A stretch of DNA of 64,000 bases from Centroberyx gerrardi (Eukaryota; Chordata; Actinopteri; Beryciformes; Berycidae). The stretch covers positions 10,689,354 to 10,753,353 of the forward strand of contig NC_136000.1 in assembly GCF_048128805.1 (NCBI RefSeq), given 5' to 3'. Position numbers and translations under genes: made by a program. The notes beneath the pieces are model-generated. The model was not told the DNA's origin, did no database searches, and was given only the letters and a program-made list of their open reading frames with translations. Of the stretch, positions 47,001 to 60,350 are shown piece after piece (within the stretch, counting starts at the first letter, position 1; each line of letters opens with the position of its first letter).

Positions 47001-50000
47001 GGTGAACATCGACCAGTTGTGATATTGTTTCAATCAATCATTCTGTTTAGACCATTACCACAGTTATTACTCAGGGCACATTCTCATATTTAATTAAAGG
47101 ATTCTTCCGGTGTTGGTGAGAGTTAGCCTTACTTGCCTGCCTTCCACCCAATGTATGCTGGGATAGGCCCCAACTCCTCTTGACCCTGAATAGGAATACG
47201 CGGGCAAAGAAATTGAATGAATGAATGAATTCCATTAAATGGGCAGTTTTTACCTGCCTTTGTTCTGCATTGCATAGTCACTTCCAATGAATGGCACTAC
47301 TCTCAGACAAACCACAGAGATTGTTTAGTGAACTGAGTCAGTTTCTCCAAAGAAGGCATGTGTGACAGTGTGCTCAGTCTCTGACCTGACAGTCCAGTAC
47401 CTGAGTGTGAGAAGTGGAACTTTGTCATCTATGGCGGACAATCCTGCACCTCATGCCCATCTGCCTGTCTGTCTGTCTGTCTGTGAGGTAGAAGATAATT
47501 GCTGATGGCCTTGTACAAACACTCCCAGCACATGCTGCCATGCCTCACAATGCCACATTGTAACTGGATTCTGTTAATACTTTGGTCCATGCCAGCACAG
47601 CAGCAGCAGCAGTTTCATTCATCCCCACTGGCTTGCCAGTCCTGAAGAGATGGGAGCAGTGTGGGGCTGCATTCAAGGTAGCGGACATAGTGTGCAATGT
47701 TGAGGCTCTCAGGGCCCATTGCCAGCGGTGAGGTTGTTTCTACCCTGTGTCGTGTTATTACAAGCTAGTCATTATACTGCAGCACTGAACACGTATAGCA
47801 CTCAAAGCCTGTAGCGTTTTCAGAGATGTATGGGGCATGCCTACTAATCCTGCGCCGTTTGAAAGGCGGAGAGGAGGTCTTTCCATATCCGATCTGTATG
47901 TTTTCCATTGTCAAACGTCCATCACTTGTGGAGATGGTTATGGAATAATGCCGCCCAAAAGATAACATTCCAGTGTCCAATATCCTGTTTAAGTGTGCGC
48001 ATGAAATTACCATACAAACACCATTGTGCCTCATGGCTGAGTGAGCTAAGCAGCTTTGTGAGGGACTGAGCTGCCAAATCAATATTAGCATTCCTTTGAC
48101 AGCAGCTCTGTCCATGTATGATGATGTCACTCCTCCCAGTAGATGTCTTTTTGTCGCTCCTTTAAGTCAGGTTGTGTGGGAAAATGGATTTTCAGAGTCC
48201 TCAGAACAACCGCTACCTTTCAACTGACTGTGCATAAACGTATGAAATGCTTTACTAAATCCTAATGTCTTATCCTTTTCCTATTTTGTCCTTTATCCCC
48301 ATGGAGTTACGCTTCCAGTGATGATTGACAGTGTCATTTTATCGATATTTTCTGACCTTTCTGAGTCAGCGTGTTCTTTCCGAGTGCACCTGTCAAAAAG
48401 AGAACTTGTTCAGAAGCATGGAAATAATGTGTTCAGTAGTGCCCAAGGGCAACGCAGAATGATTGCAGTTAGACAACAACTACTTATACGAAACTATGCC
48501 ATAATCTGTGCGATAAATCTACACACATATGCACACATGCAAGTACATGCTTCACACTAAAGCCCTCATAACACCTTTTCTCTGTTGCAGATTGGAACGT
48601 TTACAACACAACATGGCGAGTACTTCTTGGAGCCTCTGATGAATGCTGCGGGGGAGGAGTATGACGAAGAGCACAACAAACCTCATCTTGTCTACAGACA
48701 TGACAGAAAGAGGAACAGCTCTGGCAGCAACACCAACACTGAGCCCTGTGCTGCCTCAGGTAACAGACTACAGACTGCCTAACTACACTGCCCGCAACCA
48801 CTGTCTGTCTGACTTACACACTGTCTCCCCTTACACACTTACCTCCTGATGACCTGCATTCACTCTCTGAGCCATGGCAGTAAAAACTGCCCTAAAAGCG
48901 CAAATTATACTCAGTCACGATCTTTGGCTTGCAGGTTACCGAGAAGATTTCAGCCTCGATTAAGGGGTGTTATTGAAAAATCCTCGACTTAATTAAGCAA
49001 AACGCGTTCCAGCACCGCCTGGTGTTTTCACTCATGTTTTGCTGGAGCATTCACACCCAGGGCCATGGCAGGAGCACAGAGGGAAGAAATAATTACTTTT
49101 TAGTTTGCAGTCGGGGAAGAAAAGAACTGGAGAGGTTTTCTGCTTGGGAGGCTGCTTGAATGTTCCCCCAGTTTCATTTGAATTTTTATGGTTGAGGCCT
49201 TTGGGTGGTGGAGAGGCCCTCGAGAGAAATCAGGGTGACCGAGTAGAGTTCACCGCGACGCAAGGCCTTAGAGTGCCGCTTGCGGGGAGCTTTGTGGGCG
49301 GCCTTTGTTGCCTGATGTAATAAATCTTTTATGTGCGGGACGCTTGATTTGCTTGTTGTCTGAACTCGGCCATTGTCGCCTGGTGGCGGCCATTGTGTGA
49401 GGCAGAGGTTTAAAGTAGTTGGAGTGACCTGATGGGCCAGGCCAATACCTCCTTAATATGCTTCCCCCTTTCACTCCCTCAGTCTGTGTGTGGTAAACAG
49501 AGAGGGAGAAATCTGGAGGGTCTCTCAGCCCCCACTCTGGGCCGCTTTCAAATATGCTCTCCCTTAAGAACCGTGGGCGGGCGCTTGGTGAAAGACTTCT
49601 GATGAGGGTGTAGCCAGTCATCTTTTTTTTCCTTCTCACTAAGTCCCACCAACATCCAATGTTATCATCCAGTCATCCTTTAATATCTACTTAACCCTAA
49701 ATGAGATACATCTGTGAGTTTTCATCTCACAACCTCAAGTACAAACCCCAAACTCCTTGTAATAAATCCATTCAGCGTGCACAGGGAGATAGTGGGGAGA
49801 TAGCTGTGTGTACGGAGGAGACACCTGCAGGGCTTCATCAAAGGGCAGCAGGTAAACAATGAGCAGGAGGATTAAAAGAGCCTTTTGGGATGGGTTAGGA
49901 CTATGAGGTGTCCCGGGCTGCGGTTCCTCAGCCTTATCAGATAGGCCCCTTTCCAGATGCGGTGATAAATGGGTTCTTTGAAGGCCACACTGGGCCAAGA

Positions 50001-50814
50001 CTAACAGGCCTCCTGTCTTTTTATGGGAAGGAGTGCAGCACACACTGCTACTAGCAGGTTACATGTAAACACTGGCTTGGCGCGTGTCGTTCTGGTTTTG
50101 GTTTTAGCAATGCTACTCATGGTCTTAGATTCTGACTCATTTTGTCTGCTCTTGTACTGGCTTCTGTTTGGTGATGATTCAAGACTGTTGCTTTCGGGGA
50201 TTGAATTTTGATTAAATCTTAGTCAGAGATGATGTGTAGCTCTGTGTACTGTAGCCTTGTCTTTGTCTCTTACAATCTTTGCTGCTTCCCTGTTCTTACC
50301 CCTCTAACTCTCCTCTACACCTTATGTCTGTCTCCTTAGTCTTCCTTTTGTTCCTCATCAGACTAAAATAATGTCTAAATATGGGGCTCCTAACCACAGT
50401 ATAATTGCTGAGAGCAAAAAGTGTCGAGAAACACAGGACCACCTAGGAGAATGCTGGTTAGTTGAGAAATTAAGACCTGGATATCTAAGCGGCAATGTAT
50501 TCAGAGGTGGTGAGGTGCAATCTAATATATAATAATCTTAATCTTATATAATAGAAAAATGCTTTTGCATCACATGTGGACAGTTCGATTCAGTTCAGTT
50601 CAGTCTTAATTATAACACCAAAAGGCAATTGATTTGTAGCCAATTATAAAAAACAACAACACATCACCTTTGAGATTTGGATCTATCTTATCACATCGTG
50701 TAGAGTAGAGAACCTGTGGTATCAGTGGAGGGTAGATCCCCGTCTTCCCAAACTCCTGTCCTCTCTTCTTGAGGAGGTATAAAAGCACTCTTTGTCAGGG
50801 TCAGTGATCTTATG

Positions 50815-50860
<46 letters not shown>

Positions 50861-53269
50861 CTTTATGTTTCTGTGAACGGGGAGTCTTGTCTTGAATCAA
50901 AGTTGGTAGCTAGAGTTTGATTGCTGAGGGGAGTTGGCTGGTTTGGGACTTTGGAGGGGTTTGGGGGTTTAGAGGGGTAGTAAGTCTAAAACCTGCCAAC
51001 TATCTCAGTTGGTCAGAACGCGCATGGAAATGCCAGACAGTTGCTCCAATGGCTCCAGTCTGCTGGCCAGCCACCCTCTCCCCTCTGTTAAAAAAGACAT
51101 TTGTTTTGCCAAGCCCATTCACTTGCTGGAATTCTTGCCCCTCACCCCCCTTGTCTTTGCTGTGCTCTTCAAGGAAATGTATTTTTGAAAAAGACAACAA
51201 TAAAACAGGCTGTGTTTTATCAAGCGGACTTCCAGGACACAAACAAAATGTGTATCAGCAGAGAGATACCTCTGGAGAGATAAGGTTTACTGTCAGACAT
51301 GACGGCTCATGGTACTGCATTCAGTATGCTACATACAGCGTCAGTACAGTGACTGGGCCTACTGTATCCATTAAGGCAGTAAGAGTTTCCAAAGTTTGTA
51401 TAGTCTCTCTCTGCACACCTTTGTGAAATGTGTTGAAAGGAAAGGAAGGCTATGTTTCCACATAGATGAAGTTAACAAAGAGGATGTTTAAGGGTGCCTT
51501 GTTTCCACTATTGTGCTGTCATCTTTGTCACACACAAATACTTGACATTTTCGTACATATGCCGTCACTACCTGTGAAGTGTTAAAAAGACAAGTGTAAT
51601 GATAAGAGCTTTTAAAGTGTTACCTTGATGGAAAATAATGTTTGTTATTTCAGCAGTCGTGACATGGCCATATACCTGTCTTCAGCTGCTTTTCTTCACC
51701 GTGTGTGTTCATTTGTTGTTGATAAAGCAAGATGTCATCATTCTACGTATTGTTGAACGGATGTGACTTTAAACATGTTCTGCTGTTGGCAAAAAATGTT
51801 TCACGCAAAGTTTCCAATGAGCAACTGGGCCTGATATCACAACAGACCAACATTGCAAACTAGACAATCACAAGTATATCAAATGAATCTAAATTGCACC
51901 AAAATTAACCAGATTCATGTTTTTTCACACCCAGGGCCGTGTCAGGAGCACAGATTAACCAGTTTACCATGAACTGAGGTCTCCTTGACTCAACACTAGC
52001 AACTCTACCAGTCTTCTCTCTGTTGCAGCCAACCTGGGTGGCTTTGCCACTGTTTAGAATACCTGTAGAGTGGATAGCTGTTGAGTGGGTGATTAATGTT
52101 TTAAAGGCACAGCGTGTCTTGCTGTGCCAGGTTCGGGCTTTTAAAAGCCCCCGGGGAACAAGCTTGTCGGGCTCAAATCACAACACAGCTACGAGCTATG
52201 TGAATCCCTGTGTCATCCTCCGATGGAGATAGCCACTAGAATGAGGGTGGCTACGGATAGGGGCAGATTCTTCTGTTTCTCTTCCCTTTGCTTTCTGAAG
52301 TCCATGTGAAGACAAACAAGAGACGAAGCGAAGGAGAGTTATAGAGTATCTCTCTCACAAACATTGGCTGAGAGTCTGAGGCTTTTGGGTGTCATATTTT
52401 GTTTCACTAAGGAACAGTGAAGTGAATATAGAAAGCTTGACAACACAGATTACTAGTGGAAAACCAAGATACTAAGTAAAGGAGGTTATGTTCAAATGTT
52501 GGTTTGTGGGCTTCTCACCCATATTTTCAAACTGAAGCAGGGCAGCTGGGACAATGAAGTGACTGGCAACAGCTTTGATGTGACAATCCTTGGCACACAT
52601 AGCATTTGTGCCCCCTAGCCCTGACCCCCAACACAATCGCTATATAGGATTCCCCCCTCGGTGCCCACTGTGTATACATGCTAGTCCAAATGCTAGCATC
52701 AGGTCTTTGGTCAATGGGTTCATTTACATGGAAAAATGCCCTCCCCCGCCTGGGGTTTGAACTAGCCGACTTGAATCGCTGCCCGCTCCCCCTTTGCGCT
52801 TTCATGTATGTGAATGGAAGCACTTGTTGATTGTGACCTCACTTCCCTCTTTGTTTGGAGTCACTCACTGGACGGGGGCATGTGACCTTGAGCTTTCCCC
52901 CCCTAGAGGTGCTCGTTTACTGGGCTCGCTGGCTTGTTTGCTGGGCCTCGGTTGGAGCTATGTATGCATTAGGCCCTTTGTTTTGCTCTTACGCTGGCTC
53001 TCGAAAGGGGTCAGGAAAGGTGGCTAGCTAGGGTGTGATGGACAGGCGCTGATCACTCAGACAACCTCTCTCACCTTTAGGGTCTGGATTGGGCTGGTGT
53101 GGGGGCTTCTGAATGTCAGTTGGCTCCACAAGGCTTAGGCCCTCTCTGCCCCCTCCTGCCCCCTCCTGCCCCCTGGACAGGCTGACCCTCCCCCATTCCA
53201 GGAAGCACCTATTGTTGCTAGGCAAAAAAGTTTGTTTTGGGGTTTTTGTGTGCATGCATGAATGTGGTT

Positions 53270-53305
<36 letters not shown>

Positions 53306-56300
53306 CACACGTGTTAGTGATTGCACAATGCATCCATCACTGAGCATACACACAGTTCCATGTTATCTGTGTGTCTGAGTGCATGTCATCTCCCTGGCCC
53401 AGCAGTGGATGAAGTGTCCCACTGAGTGGTGGGAATCGCTGAGCGAGCAGTGGAGAGGAATGGGGAAAGGAGCTTCTTTCTTCATCTGTGTGAGCAGTCC
53501 TGGCCTGCGCTGCATGTGCCTGTCGGTCTCGCTCCACAGCTTGGCAGCGGCCCCAGCCTGTTCCAGAGCTCCCACTGCCCGCCTTTCTTCTTTTACACCT
53601 GCTTCTCTAAAGTAGCCTTCTCACCCACTGCATTGCCATTGGCCTACATACAACAGACTGTGAATTCCTGTCTTTTGATTGTCCTTATGAATGGCAACAA
53701 CGTTTGCTTTAGACAGGAACAGCAGGTTGATAAAGTTGTTCTATATTGTGAAATGAGTTGAAAGTTTTTTTTGCATTTTGCCATCATGTAATGGTTGTGA
53801 TTACGAGTCTTACTTTATGTGTGATTTTCTTTTTCGGGCATGAGACTCTGTCCCCTCATTGCCTCAAACTTCATAACATTGCAGACAGAATTACACAAGC
53901 AGCTAATAATACAGCTCATTGCGCTCATTGTCATCTGATTTAATGATAGCAGATAGCCTGGACAGGGCCGGGCAGGGCCGGGCAGCTATAGACAGTCTAT
54001 AACTCTAATAGCTGCCATGTGTCTGCCTGCCTCCGAAGCCTCAGCCCTGTTGAACCCAAAGCGTTGTGTTGTCTCGGGAGTTCCCGTGACAAATTCCAGC
54101 TGGGGCTATTTTCTGCCACTGTCTACTGTCTGGGTATTCTAGACAGACGGGGGCTGATTGGAACGGTCAGAGCAGCTTGAGTGACAGTGACTATATGGTG
54201 GCATGGGTGACAGTCAGAGGTGAGAGGTGGTGACAGGTGAGGGACAGGTCCCCACCGAGGTGGCCTTGGCAGCGGCTGCACTGGGACCTGGCTGGTGAAT
54301 CATCAGTGTCATCGCCTGTGGCTCTGGCTGTCCGTCATCTGAGAGGCCAGCCGTAATTCAAAACTGTAGGCTCGCTTTGTTTATGTCATTGAATTACTCT
54401 GTATAAATGTACTAAAGCTTTTCTTTCAGTCTCTTGTGCTCATTACTCACCATTCACCATTTTATCATCATCATAAGGAATGGGTGTATTGATCTGTAGT
54501 GGATAGTTTCCCATTTTATCTGTGTTCACACACTTCAGTGGGATATGTACTGTACATTATGCACTAAGTTCCCCTCCTCATATCTTCATTAGAAGCCAAA
54601 GACAGATGCTATGTTAATTGTTTCAGTACCTTGGTTTTATGACACTGTGGTTTTCAGCAGCCTCTCACCGTAACTGCACACTGTAGACCATAACTCACTC
54701 TCTCACAGTGGAGTGCATACGCAATAGACATACAGAACTTGCCTGGAAAAAAAGCAGCACCTGAAGTTCATCAATATCTAAAATACAAAGCATCCAATCT
54801 GTAAAAATTTTATCATTGTGTCAGCCAAGGACTTACCTCATCTGCTATCCTTTAAAAAGCATTAGTTTTAGTTTTATGTGCTATGTTTTGGAAGAGTTTC
54901 TTCCAAATAGTGAATATCTCATTAGAATGAAATTCTTAAAATCTGGCTGTCAAAAGACTCCCAACTTGAAAAAAAACAACAAAAACAAAACTCTGGGCCC
55001 CTGTCCATCAATTAGGAATCCAGAGCCATAAGTAGCGTTCTGTCTCCTCTGAGGAGGCCTGGTAGTCAAACACATTCTCCAACTGACCCACCATGCTGCC
55101 TTCAGCAAGTCTCTGGACTCAAAATAACAAGAGAGCTCTGAGAGTACTGTAAGTGTACAAAGCCCACCTTCTTCCAATGGGGTCAAAAGTCATGCCACTT
55201 CACATTTAAAAGCCTTCTCCAGCAGCAACAATTAGCTGCCTTCACTGCTCCCTGTCTAGCCACAGAATTGCACTTAATTGTGCTTCTGTCTGGAGGAGTT
55301 TCAACATTTTTTTCCTGCTTAATGTTGTACTGTCTGCTAAACTGCGGTAAGCAGTCTCTGACCTTGTATAGGACCGAGGCATTACCTATACTTAATGTAA
55401 AGTACACTGTCTATTTAATTGGCACCCAGGGGATAGAGTGCTTCAACTCTCAGCGGGCGATTGTAAAAGAATGTTAATTAGCTCAACAATGAAATGTATG
55501 TTCCCCATTGTTGGGCTCCTGGCATTGATACTTTTGACAGAGAGCTGATGGAGGGTCAGAGAGCAAACTCTTTAATCTAGATGGAAATCTCAATGAGATC
55601 ATTTGGGAGAGTCTCATTGTACATGCATGGACTCAAACAAAAAGCTTAGGAGGATGATAACCAAGCACGGAAATGTTTTCCATAGCTTTGTGTTTGTGAT
55701 TGAGTGCAAACATATGAATGCATTCAACCCCAACGAAATGTTTTCTGGGGATCTTCAAAGACCTTGTATGAAACTGTGTTTCTGGAGTGCTTGGTGTGCA
55801 GTAAAACACACTATTGAGTGGAGACATAAACATTATTTACAATATTTTGTTATGTTAAATCATTTAATGGTGTTATGGTAAAATACTTTCACAAGTTTAC
55901 AAGTCTGGTAGGCGTTGGACCAGAAAAGTGAGTGTGGTTAGGGTCTACGTGCAAACTGGTGCCAACCAAACTGCAACATTTATAGATGCTTAACCGCCAG
56001 GGCTTACTTTATTGTACTCTGTTACACTGAACTGCTGACTTGGAGCAGAGTTTTACAGGCTCATGCTCATGAAATTTTTGCTAGTTTCAAGAATAATTAA
56101 ATGGATTGCATTTTGATGTTTTGAGTATCTTGGCAAAAAATTCTAAAATGTAAAACCCAGAGATGTAGATGTGCTAGTGATGTTGACTTGGTGCCCAGTG
56201 CAAAGTGGGTGATGTCATGTCTCTGTGTGTCTGGCGGGTCAGGGCAGTCACCCCTGTCTTCTCATGGTGTAAGTAGCAGCTCACTACCCAGTGAGAGGGG

Positions 56301-59300
56301 GATTTGAACCTAAGGCGATTTGGGAAAGGTTGTGTGTGGCTAATCTGAGCTGATTTAAAGGCTATTATTACAGTGGCCATATTTCCACCTCCTCCTCCTC
56401 CTCTCCTCTTTTTTCAACTCGCACCCTCTCTCTGAGACTTAACACTAAGTACTGTAGATGCACCAGAGTCTTTTCTATGCTTTGATAATCCCTTTGATGT
56501 CAGACTGTCTGCAGTGATGAGTCTGTTTCAGGGGTTTAGAGTGAAGTTTGGCCCCAAAGAGGTTTTTCCTGGAAAATACAAGGCTCAGTTCTGGCCCAGC
56601 TGCCCGGGCTGTGTGCATGGGCACAGACAGGCTTGGCGCTGACTCGGATGCTGGCGCTGGCACGGGGCTGGGCCTCACGGCGGCAGGAGCCGTGTGCCGT
56701 TGTGCCAGCGAGTCACGCTCCGCCTCGTGTGCCCGCTGGGGGCATCGCTTGAATAATCTCGGAGCGCTTTTCGAGTTTTCCTTTTTTGCTTTCCTGTTTT
56801 TCTCTGACCTAACAGTTACACACAGTCTCTCTCTGTCCGACTCTGTGGAAAGACTGAGTGTTCAGAAGACAATGGGACACTTCACTACAATCGGGTTATC
56901 CAAAGGTGAAAAGAGGAGGTTGTTTAGGATGACGAACTCCAAAGTATGCTTGGCTCGTAACCACTGAAAATCATTTCATGTTTATTGAAAGTCCTTTTAT
57001 GTTTGTTTTATATGGTTCGTGCCTCTAAATCATTAGTTGTTTTGTCTGCACGGTTTTCCTTTCCAAAAGATGGGCGCACTTCAAAAACATTGCAGAAAGT
57101 TACCCTAATGACTGTTGACTTACAAGATATTGTTTCACTCTGAAATTTATTGTCTAACCTTTTTATACAAGAACTGACAGTATGTGTCAGCTATCCATGA
57201 GCTCTAAATGTATTTTCATATAGTAAAACGTTTTTGATTTTAGTATTTGCAAACATTGGAGTAAAGTATACATTTGTGCTTTGAGTTACGATGGAATAAG
57301 AAATGGTCAAAGAAATTGCTGATTGTTCCTTCGCCAGCTGCTTGTGTCTGTGTTTTTGCATGATTTACCCTTCTTTCCTTCTACACTGATTGGGTGCATT
57401 GTCTGGTGGCTGGTGAAATCCATCTTCCCCCAGCTGTGAGACAGTAGAAAATATTGCAAGCGCTCTTTCCAACGTATCATCACATGTGGCTATACATCAG
57501 CGCAGACCTGGAGAGCAGGATCGCCTGCATGCTTATGCTTATGTCCTCAAATGGGCCTTTTCAACACAAAATAACTCTGGAAATCCATCCCATGCTAATA
57601 AATTATTGATCTTGGCTGAAACATCTCAGTATTTCAGACTATGCGCTGGAAAGGTTTTTGATGACGTGTTTGTTATTGGCTTGAACGATGATGATGATGA
57701 AGTTTTTTTTTCTTGACAGAGATTGATAGCATCCATTAGTTAGTTTAAAGTATGGGGGTGGTTTGCTGTGCAGGAATAGGAATACTCTGCAGCTGTAGTG
57801 TCTCCTAAACAATATGACCTTCTTATCGGGCGGCTTGAAGCTTGCCTGAGTGGAAAGTGGAAGGCTCCCTCCCCTCCCCGACCTGTGGCTCTTTCCCAGG
57901 CTACAGTCTCAGGAAACATCCCCGCTCACAGACAGTATAAGCAGCACGTGTAATTAAGTCCTCCTCTCCCTTAACCTTTGCAGGTTCTCCTCGGGGCACT
58001 TTTCTTTTCTTCCTTTCCTCCAATGAAACAAGCCCCTCTAGCTTTCCTTCTCTCTCTCTCTCTCTCTTAACTTCACTCTGTCATGGTGAAGGAATCCATC
58101 ACTCATAGCCCAGTCGGCTTTGCTCGACACGTGCGGTTCAGCTGAGGTCCATCTGAAAGAGAGAAAAAGGTTGAAATGGATGCCAGTTAACCCTGCATAG
58201 TATATGGCTGTCTTTCCTTTTCTTTTTTTTTTTGTACCTCAGTCTGTTGTTAAAGGCATTCACCCTTGACCCATAAATAGAATCGTATCAGTCTGTTATG
58301 AGTTATGAATGTTTGATTTGTTGCATTTCAACATGATTGTCCACATTCTCTTTAATTTCACATAATATAGTGGCAGGGGTTAACAACGGCGGGATAGGTT
58401 GAGGAATTTTATATCCCCATATGGAGTGCATACTGGGGCCAGTCCCTCTGTGGCTCGGGGGCACAGTCGGTAAAAAAGTCGTCATAGGATTTTCCTTGTT
58501 TGTGTGGGTTGCACTCGGCCATAGGGGAGTGCAGCTCGCCTGACCTGAAAACTCTTAGCCTCAAAGCTCGCCAGTGACCCCGTGTCACTTGGTACAACTG
58601 TTTTCCCGAGCGTTGGAATGACACAATTATTTATGTGTCATTCCACATAAATACTTTTCGCCAAAGTCCAGTGTGCTGCTGTTATGTCATTGGAATGCAG
58701 CTAAGCCAAAACCCTCGGCCTTAACTGTAGATGTACCATGCTCTCTCAAGAAATGCCCTCATAACATAAAGTGGTGGGTGTCCCATATGGAATAATTTGA
58801 GTAATTTATAGTCCAATTCTGGCTTGGCTCCATATGTGTGAATGCCTCACTCAACTTCTCTGTAAGTTTATTAAAAGCCATATAGGCAAAGCGTCAGGTT
58901 TTTTGTTATGAATGAGTTGCAAACGTCTATTTCTCTCCACATACCTTTAACGACCATCACTTTTCTTTCTCAAAACAGAGGAGACTAAGAGGCCGGTCGC
59001 TTTTGAGGACAGCAGGAGTGTGGGAGAGGAGCTGGACTCTCTTAGAGCCACGATAGAAGAACGCCACATCGACCATGAAACACACACCAACTCCACCAGC
59101 GCACACCCAAGCAGACGCAAGCGTTTCCTCTCCTACCCCCGCTATGTTGAGCTGATGGTGACGGCGGATGTCAAAATGGTGCGTCACCATGGACGCAACC
59201 TCGAGCACTACATCCTAACAATCATGTCAGTAGTAAGTAAAATAATGTTTCTAAAAATTATTACTTGGTCTTAATCTTGAAGATATACTACCAGTCAAAA

Positions 59301-60313
59301 GTTTGGACACACCTGATTGAATGAACTGTCTTTTTCATGATCTTAAAGCCATTTTGATCTAAAGGCTTATGCTTAAATGCTTGAAATTTGTTTCTTAGAC
59401 AAATATAAATAGTGAAGTTGATGCCTATGTATGAATTTCTTTCCAAAGCCTTTGCCTTTCCATCAAGGCAAAAGGCGGCTACTTTAAAGAATCTAAAATA
59501 TAAGATAGTTTGTCCATCAGATCCATTTGTGTTATTTCATAGTGTTGATGTCTTTACTATTATTCCAAAATGTGAAAAATGGCAAAAAGAAATAAACATG
59601 CGTGTGTCCAAACTTTTGACTGGTAGTGTATATTTTCTTTATTCTGTACAGTATTATTAGAGGTGGGGGTGAATGTATACATGTGTATGCATGCACGCCA
59701 TTTGTTTGTGCTTGTGTTTCATTTTTATACATGCAGCATGTACGTACAGTTCATCAGTATTTATTTTGAGATGTGAATCCCTCATGTGTCCAGTCTTGGC
59801 TACAGCCCAAGTCTGTGTGTTTCTACCCGCTGATTTTACTGTGCTGTATTTTGGTTGTAAACCCTGATGTGACCCTAGCATGCTGCCACATCGACTAAAG
59901 TGGGCCAATAAGTTGATAAACATCGGACTCAGCACCCTGACGTCTTTATGAGCCCCATATTAGACTGGGAGAGCCGGCTTGTAATCTAACCAATAACGTC
60001 CTGAGAAGCTAAACAACCACCAGTCTGTTTGACGGTCTGTGCACACATTAGAGTAAGAGTGTTGGGTGAGTGTCTGTGTCAAAACATGATAGGTTATCAG
60101 CTGTACTGAACTGTACCTTCCCCTGTCTCTCACTAGTATGGCAGACAGTATGTTCACGGCACTCATTAACTTATAAAGGAGTAATGATTGTCAGTGTGAG
60201 TGCTATCCTTAAGTAAGGTTGACAGGGTACAGTGAACGTTAAATAGCAATGTGCCACCCATTACCATCGCCAACTTGGAAGTCACAACGTTAGTCCTGCC
60301 ATGCTTATGTACG

Positions 60314-60350
<37 letters not shown>

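Larger units (their letters stand above)
44643..48590 (+). other. adamts20: adamts20 intron 2
   Basis: A 3.9 kb intron with no nested gene seen. It holds a tRNA-derived SINE at 44914-45060 and a retroposon 3' end at 47120-47245. Confidence 0.8.
48760..58978 (+). other. adamts20: adamts20 intron 3 (10.2 kb)
   Basis: Large intron with (TC)n at 50819-50858, (GT)n at 53273-53299, and a TTCAG-type tail fragment near 50585-50640. Longer open frames inside (for example 50917-51426) have no domain signature and no splice context. No nested gene was recognised on either strand. Confidence 0.75.

Noticed and set aside
50917..51426. 169-codon plus-strand frame in adamts20 intron 3
   Set aside because: No domain features, and the bounding exons join in phase without it.
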